DNA of 64,000 nt, from contig JAKTNV010000009.1 of assembly GCA_022747635.1 (NCBI GenBank), positions 62,614,767 through 62,678,766 of the forward strand, read 5' to 3'. Positions 48,665 to 61,500 of the stretch are shown one piece after another (the stretch's first letter is position 1; each line of letters begins with the position of its first letter). This DNA is from Hetaerina americana (lineage: Eukaryota > Arthropoda > Insecta > Odonata > Calopterygidae). Made by a program: the position numbers and the translations under genes. The notes under the pieces were generated by a model. The model saw only the letters and a list, made by a program, of their open reading frames with translations. It did no database searches and was not told where the DNA came from.

Positions 48665-48714
<50 letters not shown>
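48665..48714. repeat. (AT)n microsatellite at LINE 5' end
   Basis: About 25 AT units directly adjoin the 5' boundary of the non-LTR element. With the (TA)n at its 3' end this suggests insertion into a (TA)n tract. Confidence 0.95.
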
Positions 48715-48717
<3 letters not shown>

Positions 48718-51700
48718 TATGAAATCACATTAAAAGACCTATCCTTGAAACAAATTACATAATTTTTAGAAAATCACTTAAAATAGAAATGGTAATGCCT
48801 TAAAAGTGATCATAATTAATATTTTTTGCAATTTATGAATTCAATTTTATATTTATTATTTCAACAAATAATTTCTCCTTACTTATTTTTAGGTACATTG
48901 GTTTTTAATTTAATTAATTATGGTTACTGTTTCGATTCGTCTCTTTCTACGCATTTTAGATAAATATATGGGAGCAAATAAATGAAACAGTAATTTTCTG
49001 AAAGATTCAGTTTTATAAGCACTGTTTCTGAGTGTATTATTTCTCTCTTACGTTTTATCAGAAAGTCACCAGATTGCCGTAAAATGGATAGGGAAGAAAA
49101 TTTGGTTTTGCTAACACTGCGTCAAGAATTCGCCGAAATTGTGATCGTTTCGCCCTACTCGGGATGGTCGCAAAGTATTGTAAAACAGCAGTGATGGCCA
49201 AAAGCAAGTCTTCTCCAATGAAAGTTTAGGAGGAACCCAGCGGAAGGAACATTCAGAAGAAGCTTGCAATTAGACCTCAGGCTGAGTCGCTGAAAGCCTT
49301 TTTTCTCTGACAACGACTTCACACGACATTTTTATTGTCCTGTACCAACTGATGACTGCCAGGAACCTCGTAATTGCTAAACATTTAGTTTCGGATATGT
49401 AAAGTGATCTTCAGAGAGTGATGAAAGCTAATGCCGATTTTGCCGATTCTTTAAAATAAAATTGAAATAACATGGGGGAATGTTAACTAACGCCCGAACG
49501 CTTTTTAAGTAAATTAAACCAGCCACATTCCTTGGATTGCAAAATTGAGGGTATTTGGAGGGATATCAAAGTCAGACGTATTTTTTTCAATAAGAGAAAT
49601 AAATTTTTAATATGTACATCGAATGACGCAAAATAACTAGTACATCTGTTTTGAATCCTGCATGATAGAGAGCAATTGGTAAATATAATATTAATATCAA
49701 CTTGAAAACATTGCGGTCGCCTAATAAACGCTCAGAAAAACAGAAAAATATACGATACAAGTCGAAATAGGGAGTATATTTTTATAAAAATCCACTGCAT
49801 ATGGTAAAGTCGTCAGGGAATATATTGGAGCATTATTCATCAACTAGAGCAAAAATGAAGTAAATCAGCTAACATCTGCGTATTTTATTGAAATAAAGAT
49901 GAAGTTAATGAAGCTTGAAAAATGCATTACTCCTACCTCATGTTAACCGCACTTTGAAGGAATAAATGTTCTCTCCCTACTGTGATATAATGTATATTTA
50001 CAAATGTAGGTCACTTGATAAGGTTATCGTTCATAAAACAAAAGTAATGCTAATTAAAAATGAATATAAACCTTGAATATAAAGTACACTGATCCACCTG
50101 ATCCCAACCTCCGTTGTCTTCCTAAACAATATTCCAATTCAAAACAATGATATTATCCGGTATTTACAGTTTATAATGATAGTAAAATATATGGTCTACG
50201 AAATATGGTTCTGTTGGGAAAGAGTATTGCGTTATAGAATTGATCATGATATGAATTCATTTATTCATTCATTTCTAATTTAAATTAAATGCATACATTT
50301 GTAATTTGCTGTTGCTATTATATTTATGAAGCGAATTGAACGATGTAAATTGAACAGGTGCTAGATGATTAAAATTCAATTGTGTTACGTTTTTAACTAA
50401 GAAAGCACTGACGGTGAATTTCAAAACTTGCTCATCAGCACTTCCAATGCATAGAGATACAGAAAACGGTAGAAGATCGTCACTGAACATAGCAACTAAC
50501 CGGTATTGCTGACTTAAAAATATATACCATTTTATCACGTGAAATTGAATGTTTTGGATGGGATTCTCAAACGGCATAATTTCGAAAGAAAACGAGTTCT
50601 GTAAAAGCTCGTTAAGTTTGCAATACGTACTGTTTACGAAGACATTTTTCGATGCAATGTAATTTTTGAGCAATTTATTATCTTGGTTTAGATGTTGTTT
50701 TCGTAATACGTTAAATATTACTTTTATCTAATTTTTAATCTATATTATTGTAATTTATATTATTTCATGGTATATTCGTATCCCAGAAATGACTATACGG
50801 AAAAATCACAAAATATGGATTCAAGATTAGGGGTTCGTTAGCTTCATCCGGATGCCTTTAAGTCTGCAGGGAAAAAATTCCACATATTGGGCCAACACGC
50901 CGCGAATATACTGTGATTCACAACAAAGCAGATAGTTTATTGCAAATTTTCCTTACAAACACTGAGAAAGTGAGGTATCTTCAAAGGATTTAGCAACGAT
51001 GTTTGCGTTATAATCCTGAGCACTTTTTAATCACTGGTCTATTATACGGGAGTTAAAGTCACGAGCACTCGGAGTATTTTGTTCGAATGTCTCACTTTCC
51101 GTACCAAAGTGGCTTTGAAAGTATTGATTAAGTCTTTATTTCCGAGATTCCGTTGATGAAAATCACATAAATGATGAAACTATTTGTCTGAAACCCAGTG
51201 ACAATTCGTCGTTGGCCTTGTTTTTGTTGGAAGGAACAACTTTCCACGCGAGGCCTGGCCGAAAAGGCACCTTGCTCCGAATCCTCCACAACTCCTCCTT
51301 TCTCTCATCTCTGAGAGGTGGCATGTTTGGGGAAAAAGTATTTCTTTCAACATCTCTTTCCTGAGTTTCAGAGCAGCGATCTTCAGTGAAGGTTGAAATT
51401 CCCCTACCCTCAATCCTCCTCTCCGTCCAGAAGACCTTGACCTAGCCTTTATGAAAGGAAGTTCCATGAGGCAGAAGTATGGAACCTTTCCTTTGAAGTG
51501 ACTGTGATTTGAGAGCTATTTCGTCGTTTTCATCCAAAAACTATGCAGTGAAACTGTGCTAACGGCGGGACCAAAGAAGTTCGGCGTATTGCTCTTCTTA
51601 ACTTTTTTTTACCAGACATAAGCTTTGAAGTTTAAATCTGCGCCGATATATGCATAGAGAACTGAATTCAACATTCTAACTTCGTAATTCTATTATTGCT

Positions 51701-53250
51701 ACGGGTACTCTACTGTATAAATAAATGATAATATGAGTTTAGAGATCTTCTAAAATGTAATGCGTAACCTAAGGAACTTGAGAAAAATATAAATGCTTTT
51801 TTTTAACTTCTTCAAACTTTTAAACGATATCTTGTTTCATGTGATGGAAAACGCCCATTATCTTCCACCCTGATTTTCACTACTACTTTTTAACATCCCT
51901 GCTATCGTATTCTTCGATGACGAGATGCCTATATTTTCCCCTTTTTTCCAACCCCCTCCCAGTTCATAGTGAGTTAACTGATTTTCTTGTTCAGACTATT
52001 CATTATTTCGTCTTCAATTACTTGCTCTATTATCTTGCATTACTTAGACAATCCATGCTCGAAGTCTGTACTGTATCCAATTTAAACGTCTCCATCACTG
52101 AAGATAGAAGCATCTGATCTTTAAATTGGTACATCATGACAATGAAAAATAGTAGAGACACAACGAATAGCTATCTGCCAAACACAAAGACGCGACGCAG
52201 ATAGAGGATCATCATTTAAAATTAAAGAAGATGAATGGACTATTCGTGTCGACGTCGTATTCCTCTTTCTGCGGACAGATGAGCGCTACACGGCCAACCA
52301 AGTGATAAGCCGTGTGATAATATTAATGACGAAAGTGTTTTAGGTACTCAGAAATATAATGCTTGGCAGTAAGGGTCATTCATATTTCAATTATATGTAG
52401 AGTTCATATATTCACCATTAACGGCAAAGTACATATGAATAATAAATGCACTATTACTCACCTTGTTAAAACTAATCAAATATCTAGCTTATAAACGTTC
52501 ATATGAAATATTGGCATGCGTACTAAGTGATTCAAAGAAATGAAAGCGATTGGATTGGATTTTCGGTATTGTAAAAAGTGTACCAAGTGTTCCTATTGCT
52601 CAATTATTTCATTATAACTGACGTAATTACCTGGGTCTTCTCCAGTTTTCGGAGCTTTGAGCTATCATGCCTTTTTGTTGGTCTCATACTGTGCTTCAAA
52701 TGTTTTAAATTCTGGAACTGCCGGTGGACATTCCATATTCATAGGGCAAAAGAGGTTAAATGTTCAAACAAAATTTCACTTTATTTATGGTATATAAAAC
52801 TTTCAATTACATTAACTTTATCATTTAAATTACTGATTACTGGTTCCTAAAGTCATGTTGATTAGATCGAAAATATTTAGACTAAGAAAACGCTATAGCT
52901 ACTGTTTTCAATATCATAACTGTGAAGATTTTCACATAAATATATTTTGTGCATACATATATGTTATTTATTTATATAATATAATATAATGAATTTTTCT
53001 CTCTCCTCCGATTATTTCATGTATTTTGTTGATAGCCTACGGGCAGGAGATTTGCTTAATTTTATAACAGTACACGGAAGTTATCATGCATTTTTGGACT
53101 TCTCTTTTAGAGTACTAGTTCCCCAATTCATATAATAATTTTTATCTCTACTTTTTTCTTCAATTACTTTATTGTTTCCTTTATTTCACGTATTATTATC
53201 CTCTTCTGGGAAAACGCAACGTTGTACAATAAATGACAGAACCTTTCAAT
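48715..53250. other. AT-rich stretch, nothing recognised
   Basis: About 4.5 kb. A 132-codon minus frame at 50275-50673 and a 95-codon minus frame at 51180-51467 have no motif I know. Confidence 0.4.
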
Positions 53251-53299
53251 TTTCTCAAAATATCTCCTTCATTTATCTTTTTTTTCTGACTTCTTAGGG

Positions 53300-54600
53300 C
53301 TTACTGCAATAATTCCTCTTTTTCCCATAAATAAACTACTGTTCATGATTTTCCTTCCCCCCTACTCCCCCTGTCTCTCTTCATTTTCTTCAACCTTCTC
53401 GCAAGTCACATCTCAAAAGCTTCTCAAGTAGATAAATTGTCCTGATCTACTTAATATATTCCCACTTTATCGTTTAATATAGACTTCATGATGATGACAA
53501 ATCTTATAATTCTCATTACATTTTCATTAATCTTCGTTCTCTACCTCTGTCAATGATTCTGAAAAATTATCCTCTGCAATTTTTTGACTGTCCTGCTAAC
53601 TTCATCCTCATCTATGGCAGACCTAGCAGATTTCCACCGATTATCACATTGAAATATGCTCTTTATCTCATTGTAAGACTACTGGCCTCTTATTCTAACC
53701 ATGAAGTTTCTTTATTTTATCTCCACGCCCACAGGTTTAATTTCGCCTCAAAAATATTTAATTTTCAAATCTATTCAAAATAGATAATTTCGTAATTCCT
53801 TCAGCCCACCTGAAAAATCTCTCTTATTCACGTATTTTCCCCGGCTTTGAATTTAATTCTCATCTTAAACGTCTCTTTTCATAGGGTTTACTTAATCCTA
53901 CAGATTTTTGATCATTACCATATCATTTGAATAATTGCATTTTTTCCTTCAAGCCAATGGTAAAGGTTTTATAGTACTTTATTCTTTATTCCATATTTAT
54001 TATCAAACACTCATTTTCTTAATTGTTTTATTACATGCAGTTGCTCATATTATCCATTTACTATAATTCGAATTATAACTAGTTAATGCTGCTACTTTCT
54101 CTTTTATGATATTATCAGCTTAATTTTGGTGTTTCTTGTTATTCCCATCAGTACCTCTACGTTCAATATTGAACTATTTTTCAACTAATAAACCGTTAAA
54201 TTCGAGTTATATTTCGAAACAAAAGATTTGTTTCCTCTATCTAAATCTTTCCCTGGGAGTTCCGAAAGCTGATAGCGGTGTATTCAAATCCATCTGTCCA
54301 CAAGACTATCTAATCGTTACCTTCCCGGACTCTCCTATCATTATCCTTGTTTTTTATGCCAGTAATTGTGTCTAATCCACTTTATTTTTTTACCCAACTC
54401 CTACGAAACGCAACTATTTTTTCACGAGGTCCTTCCTTATCCTAAATTATGATCCATTGTCTCAATTTCATCCCTCAATACTCTCCAAAGTGCGTACAGA
54501 CCCTCAACATTAATTGACTGTTTGACCCTTGGACCAATACTATTTCATTCCTATATTTCATCATGTAGACTATAACTTTCTCCTATGTGTTGCTACAGCA
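53300..54600 (-). mobile_element. Heavily decayed antisense non-LTR element
   Basis: The plus strand is T+C-rich over more than 1 kb, as is the antisense of the element at 45-48 kb. On the minus strand, codons ending at 53409 read EAFEM, then a stop, then LARRLKKMK, corresponding to LEAFEMWVWRRMEKVK of the intact copy. Further upstream, near 54110, ADNI is followed at about the expected distance by NKTIKKM (near 54020), matching the FADD and NKTKVM region. Spacing between these anchors is longer than in the intact element, and many stops are present. It is either a very old copy or a related family. Confidence 0.4.
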
Positions 54601-55600
54601 TTTATCCCTGAGATAAAACAACATTTGTTGGATCAACGTTTATCTTGATTAATAACGCATGTTATTTAGCTATCCCTTATTTATAAAACCGCTCTTCTTA
54701 TTGTATAATGATTACACGAAATTCGAATTTATGCTCATTGAAGGAATAAGAACAGTATGACCGACCAGTTAATTAGTCTAAAGCACGGAGAACCAACTTG
54801 GGAGTTTTATTTTATTTTTTTTTGCAAATACACAATAAATTATTCAAGAGTAGAAAGAGCACATCCAGTTAAAATACACATAAAATAACCATATTAACAT
54901 AAAATTCCGTGTATTTATGATAGTAAAAAATACGAAGAAAATTGAAATACCTGTATATAGTATGTGTAACAACGGCAATTGGGGTCTGTTGCTGATCTGC
55001 TTAATTTGCTCTTAAAAACTCTCACTTTTTTTCTTAAATTGAGCGGCAAAAATTCTCAGACCAACTTATATTTTATATTATTTCCTAATACAATTCATTC
55101 AATTTAACCTTATGTTTTAATTTAGGCAAGATAAATACAAATCGATGTGCTGCAATATAAATGCAAATATTAGATGAATAAATTAAGTTATATAGTATGG
55201 CTATCTAAACACGATTTATCCCATAAGGGCGTGTAGCATTGGGCGTTTGAATTATTAATGATAATATTATAATAAAAAGAGGATAAACTTTTATTTTAAA
55301 CTACATTGATCAACCTAAAATATATTTTATACTTTTGTGATTAGAAATTTGGCGAAATAAAATGATTCCTTATATCCCTCAATCTTTTAGTGAATTAACC
55401 TAATTTTATTTTCGTCGTCTCGACTAACAATGTAACATGAAACTGGAATTATCCTTTGATATCAGCTCTGATCACATACGATTTACATTTATCCAATAGC
55501 TTACGTCTTGAATTTAATCCTCTTGCTTGAAATAGCTACAAAACCAGGATTTCCAATAATAGCGTGAAATCCATATTAGAAGATGCTGCACTTTTCCTCA
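54601..55600. other. AT-rich stretch, nothing recognised
   Basis: No feature I can support. Confidence 0.5.
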
Positions 55601-55611
55601 GACTAAGTATG

Positions 55612-55690
55612 CGGAAAAGTACAAAATCTTTTAAAATGGATATCAAATGCTTCCACGAAGGGTAGCCTAAAACCGTAAAGTACGTATAAT
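55612..55690 (+). repeat. Decayed relative of palindrome flank
   Basis: GCGGAAAAGTACAAAATCTT, then ATGGATATCAAATGCTTCCA and GAAGGGTAGCCT, align in order with 38001-38080, immediately right of and within the palindrome at 37.9 kb. It lacks about 15 bases in the middle, and the hammerhead core is not recognisable upstream, although GATGCTGCA at 55580 may be a trace. Probably an old Penelope-like terminal repeat. Confidence 0.6.
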
Positions 55691-55969
55691 AGCGCGACAT
55701 TTCATATTTGTGGAGATGATATTTTTAACGAAGCGGACAGTTTACCTCAGTATCTTGCTCTATTCAGAAATTAAGCCCTCCTATTCAATACTCCCAAGTG
55801 CTCGATGCGTTTTCAAGATCATGTCAAGCAAACGCGTAATGACACATACTTTCTACCTTTTCTTTGGGAGTATATCCCCACAGTTCGCATTTTGTGACTC
55901 TATGAAGCATGAATTCAAGAGAAAAATAGTGAATATTCGAATGGGACCCACAATCTATGTAGATGACTA

Positions 55970-57115
55970 TTGAGGGGGGTGTTTGAGCTCTCACTCGGCA
56001 GAAGAGTACACACACTTCCGATGCAGAGGAGGCCGAAGCGCAATACCCTCCTTTGTCGCGTACTTTCCCTCCTGAACATCCCTCCTCCGTACGTCCTGTA
56101 CCTGTTTTGGAACGTCGCTCCTCTTCCACGTGATCCGTCCACTCTATTCCTTGTCTATTTTCCCGTTCGTTCTTCCACCTTAAACCATCCACCTCTTTTT
56201 TTCCTTTCTTTATCTCCTCCCCCTTAATAATTCTCCCTTTTATTCTCCTCTCTCTCTTTTACTCCCCCCCGCCTTTATGTCTCCATGCGACTATACCTCC
56301 CCCCCTTTCCCCCTGGCCCCGTCCTTTTTGCGTATACGACCGTCTTTCCCCCATTCCCCCATTGGGAGAGTGTGTGTGCGTGTGCGTGCGTGTGTGACCC
56401 CGTGCAGGCGTGCGTCTGCGTGTGTGTGTATATATGCGTGTGGGTGTCTCAATCTCGCTCAAAAAGCCTCCTCCACCCTCCTCTCCCAGCCAAGCTCACA
56501 TTTTTTTTTCACCTACCCCTCGAACCACCCTCGAAATCGCTCCCACCCCTCCCTCACCGACCACCTCTGTTCCCAGATCCTCCCACCTCTCTTTCTCTCT
56601 CCTCTCCCTCCATAATTCATGGGGTCTCCGAGCGAGCGCGCGCTACGCCATCGGAAAAAGAAGGGCGGGTGGCGATATAGCGCACGGGATCCGCGGGGGG
56701 GCGGAGGGGTGTGTGTCGAGGGGAGGGCGTAGCGGAAGGAGGAGGTCGGCGAGCTGGGAGAGTGAGGCGGGCGGGAAAAAGGTTATCCATGGCGACATAT
56801 GGCAAGGAGGTAAGAGATGGCGGCAGGTGGCCAGCCACCGGGGAAGGGGGGGCGGGGGTGGTGGTGGGGTTTGGCGGCGGGGAGAGGGGGGAGGGGCGAG
56901 ACGGCGAGTGGGAAATAGAAAAGAGGGTGAGAGGGGGGGAAATAGGAAGTAGGAGGAGATAGCGACCAGTAGGGTGGGATGCGACGGTGAGAGGGGGTGG
57001 GGGGCGATGGGAGGACAGAGGGGGGGGGGAAGGATTGGATATAAAGCCTGCAAAAGGCGGAATCTCGAGAGGAAGGACATCGCATGAGAAAGTCGGCCTT
57101 CAAAAAAACATCGCC
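55970..57115. other. GC-rich island switching from pyrimidine to purine
   Basis: The plus strand is C+T-rich at 56040-56620, with a (TG)n-like run at 56370-56440, and strongly G-rich at 56690-57030. CpG dinucleotides are frequent at 56630-56800 and 57100-57150. This is the most GC-rich part of the window. Open frames up to 204 codons on both strands are Pro/Ser or Gly/Arg rich without domains. A promoter or CpG island is possible but unproven. Confidence 0.55.
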
Positions 57116-58140
57116 GCGCGCAAATGTGTGGCCCCCGCGACGCATGGCGCCCTCGTTCAAAAACATTACGGGAAAGGATTGATATTTCCGTTACTAGTTC
57201 GTCTATGCGTCTGTAAGAGGCCGGGAAAATATTTTTGCAAATGTACGAATGCATCATGATTTACTGCACCCATAATTCTATGATGCACGCTGTTTGTTTT
57301 TTTGGCCATCCTTTGTTTAAATCATTTTATCAATTATTTTCACTCGCTCGCGTATTTCAATGACTTTTTATTGTTTATGACAAGTTTTAATTTTTCTTTG
57401 ATTTAGGTAATATGTAAGAACACGGATTTGAAAATACTATAAGTGTTTTATAAACAATATTCGATCTTTTACTTAACGAATTATGTCACAAAGAACATTT
57501 AAATACGTCAACGAATATACGAATTAAAAATTTAATTAATATTCCACTAATAAGTTTGTTATTAGTTCTCCATATCCATGCTAAAGTTAATTCTGTGACT
57601 CTGATTAACACTTGTTTTTCTCTTAAAAAATTGAGATGGCGCACACCTGGACACACTCATTTTGCTCTCCCAACACATATGGCATAACGTTATTTCACAT
57701 AAAAAATTTAAGCGCTACAAATACTTCTTGTTTAGTAAAGTAGAGGAAAAAGGAAGACACGTAAATAAAACATGCCCCTCTGGATGACTGGCCGATGAAC
57801 TATAAAGAAACAAGCGCATTTATACATCAGGATATGAAAGATTAAGTTGGACAATTGCATTACTTTTATTTTTGGATAAAATGAAAAGTAAAATAAATCA
57901 CTACAATACATTTCATTATTTGGTGCTAATCCAATTTCCAAAGGTTTTCTGTTAACTACATTAATCATAACACATATATAATATGACATATATAACCCAT
58001 TTATAATATTTGTTTTTTAACTATTAAATAATGCATACATTCTGACTCTTTAACGAATCATTTGAATTATTTAAATAATAATGAAGTCAATCAATTATAA
58101 AATCTGTAGCTAATTACTGCAAGAGATTAAAAATAATTAT
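57116..58140. other. AT-rich stretch, nothing recognised
   Basis: No feature I can support. Confidence 0.5.
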
Positions 58141-58151
58141 ATATATTTATT

Positions 58152-58156
<5 letters not shown>

Positions 58157-58247
<91 letters not shown>
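58157..58247. repeat. (AT)n microsatellite
   Basis: About 45 AT units with one interruption (ATGTAT) near the right end. Confidence 0.95.
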
Positions 58248-58300
58248 ATAAAACGTATACATGCATTGAAGGAAAGTCTAACGGATGTGAATAATAATAC

Positions 58301-58511
58301 GAGATCGCACTGGCTGACAAAAACACAGAGAAACACATAAAAATGAAACTAGCACGTATTCCGAAATTTTGGTGGCCAGACCACCTTCCTCTAAGGAGAG
58401 ACCTTCTCTCCCTTTAGACGATAGGTGGTTTGGACACCGAAAAATCGGAATACGCGTGAATTTCATTTGCGTGTATCTCTTTCCCGTGTTTTTGTTCGCT
58501 AGCGCTATCTC
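58301..58511. mobile_element. 211-bp fold-back (MITE-like) element
   Basis: The two halves are imperfect reverse complements over their whole length, meeting near 58406. The left end GAGATCGCACTGGCTGACAA compares with GAGATAGCGCTAGCGAACAA read from the right end, and ACAAAAACAC follows in both. Further inside, ACGTATTCCGA and a GGTGG block also pair. It has no coding capacity. Whole-length hairpin structure is typical of fold-back MITEs. No target duplication longer than two bases is evident, so the superfamily is unknown. Confidence 0.7.
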
Positions 58512-61500
58512 ACTTCTCCATTGAAATTTTATAAATAAATAAATATGATGATCGAATTAAAAAATGCAGAATATACATGTATAATAAAGGAATGCCACTT
58601 TGAGTTCATATATTGCTTGTTCCTCTGACAGCACCAGCCTCAACCCAGCCTATTTCTTTATTCTGGCTACTGAATTCGTTTAGGGGGAACCGATGAAAGT
58701 ACCACTTGGAATCTCATCTGCCTTGTGAAAATGAAAACTATAAGAGGCGAAATGCTTATGCACAAAGGTACTCAAAAACAGTCTTAAACGTCTAAACACT
58801 CACATAAAACTCATGTTACATAAAAAGTATCATAATGAAAAATTATCCTTTGAACACGAGCCTCAGAGTGTGGAAAAACAAAAATGATATTTTTCGTACC
58901 TAGATAAGAGAATGACTTCCTTGAGCAGGTGTGTTTCCCGTATTTGGAGATAAAAATCCTCTTTTATAAATACGGGTAATTTAACAATTTCGTCGTGGTC
59001 GTACAACATTCAGTGTAATTCGAAAGGGTTAAGAAAAAGTTGCGACTGTTTTTTTTGCAATGCCGTTAATGACATACGCCTTCTTTGTTATCAAAAGCAC
59101 GTGAGGAGCATCCCATCAACTTCTTGAACAGTCTTTGCTCTCTGCCAAAGTGACGGCCCACCCCGCTCCGGGGGACGAGCCACCCTTGCACCCGAAATCT
59201 TTCGCCTCTCTTGACTTCACACAGATTACGTTCCCTAATGAAGAATGGAGACGGCAAAGAGGGAGAGGAGTCATATGGCGAGAGGAGAGACAGGAAGGAG
59301 TGAAAGGCAAAAGGATTAGATTAATTCATGACAGCCCCTTTCTCTTCCTCCAGGCTTCATGCTATAACCGTGACAAAAGGCGCCAGGGGATCTTCCAAGA
59401 CTCTTGGGATATCTACTTATCTCCCACCAACGCGGTTAAAATTCATTGCTCAGTTAACACACGTTACTTCATTCATTTGCTCCTGTGAGCATCGTGAATA
59501 ATTACCAATATATAGACGCTAATACCCAATATACCAATACGCTAATATCCAATAATACCCATTATATAGACGATAATCGTCTACGAAACGGCGTAAAAAA
59601 GAATAAATAGGTTAAAAAAACCTGGAAAAAGTATGAGATTAAAACTGATCGCATGCTTTTGATATTTTTAATTACTAAAATTTACTTCGTATTTCATTTA
59701 AATAATTGACGGTTTATATGCATAGCTTGACGATGCATAAGTTAAGGCGTGAATATTGAACCGCTGTCGCATAATGCTTTACCGCACCATTCTAATAATG
59801 AGCAAAGTCCATTCAGGAGTGACCGATGAGGTTTGACTAATTATGAAGGTTTATTTCGCTTCAAGAAATTCCTTAAATTCATATGTTTTTAGCTATAGGG
59901 TTCCACCACCGATAATCCCGGCAATATATTTCTTGAGAAAAATGATTTTGTACTTTTCATACCCGCATAACCGCGTAGGACGTGGGATTCTTTGAAGTAA
60001 GGAAAAATTACAAATGCAATATTGAAGGCTACAGTCCGAAATTAGGTGATGCCATTGGAAAAAATGCAAATTTCTCAAATATATTTGATGGAGCGAATGA
60101 TATTTAAAACTTGTGTTTCGCAAATATGCGTATCTCTTAACTGTAATTGAGCGTCCTGTGAGCTGTCGGCAAATAATTGACAACATCTGCTGCGTGATCA
60201 GAGAATCTGTATTATTTCAATAAGAACCATGGAGGTTTTATTGTAGGCAGAGTGAATATTATCATGGCAGCATTTCTTATTCTTGAAATAGTGCAGTACA
60301 ATTTTAACATTTAAACCATTTATACATACATGCAGATAATTATAGGTTAGGAAGGGTCCAGCAATGAATAAATATCGCAAGGGATAGGTGTAAATCCGAA
60401 AAAATAGCGTGATACACAGTTGAGAACGAGTTTATAGGTTAAATTATTGAAATGTATTTTAAATTTAACGCTCATTAATTTCTCTCAATTTTACATTATA
60501 TTGAATATTATCTATCGATTAACATGCTTTCCTTTACGTAATCGTACATTCAGTAAAGAAATACAATGAGGTAACTTTTTCAGTTACCAAATGATCTTTG
60601 AGCAAAAGTAGTATTTTCCATCCCCTGAGGATGAAATTTATGAAGAGTATAACCAACATCAAGACTTCTATCCAAGATATGATTGATTATTCGACGTTAC
60701 ACATGGCAAAATGGTCACTGCAATAAGAATCGGATTAAATATAACGAATACTCATTATTTCACCGAAAAATCAGAAATCATAATAGTAAGAAACCAAAGT
60801 CCCTTTAGAAATTTTGAAAACTTTGAATTTACAAATCGGAAAAAATAGGCATTACAAGGATATTAGGTGTGTTTGCAGGTGCATGTGTATGTTAGTTGGT
60901 GGTTTGAGTGCTTGCATGAATGTGGGGAGCAGGTGTTCTTGCATGAATGTATACCATGTTTTGTTTTCGGATGGTATTAATTTGTGGCTTTTGCATGCGG
61001 TTTTTATTCTTTCTTAATTACAGGTGGTGTCCTGGCACGCCCTTGCGGCGGCTTGCGGAGTATTGAGTAGGTGCAGATGAAGGGAATAAGTACGTCGTCG
61101 ACTAACAGGGGGTAGGGTAGGAATCTATGCATATGATTAGGAGAGATTTAGATTACAGAGAAAATACGAAAAAGGCAAAGAAAGTGAATGGCCAAAAACG
61201 CTATTTGAAAATAATCATCTCCAGCCAAGGATGATGCCGCAAATGCAGTGGGATGAACTGATTAGATGGAAGGATAATTGTCCCAGATCCATAACAGACA
61301 TTCATTCATCCACTTAACCATTGATAATACAACTTAGCGTAAGAGATTGCACCTTTTGCCTTCTGTTCGGCCATATTCTCAATCATACACTCAAATATTG
61401 GTTAGGTGGGCATAAAAATAGAATAAGTAGATTTACAAATGCAATAGAAAAATATTGGTTACGTGGACACACAAAATTAAGACGTCTAGCAGAAAATGTT

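Noticed and set aside
56643..57257. 204-codon minus-strand open frame
   Set aside because: Pro/Ser-rich translation of a G-rich block, with equally long frames on the other strand; no domain.
59505..59580. CRISPR-like cluster of short repeats
   Set aside because: The repeats are irregular in length and spacing with no spacers, and the host is eukaryotic.
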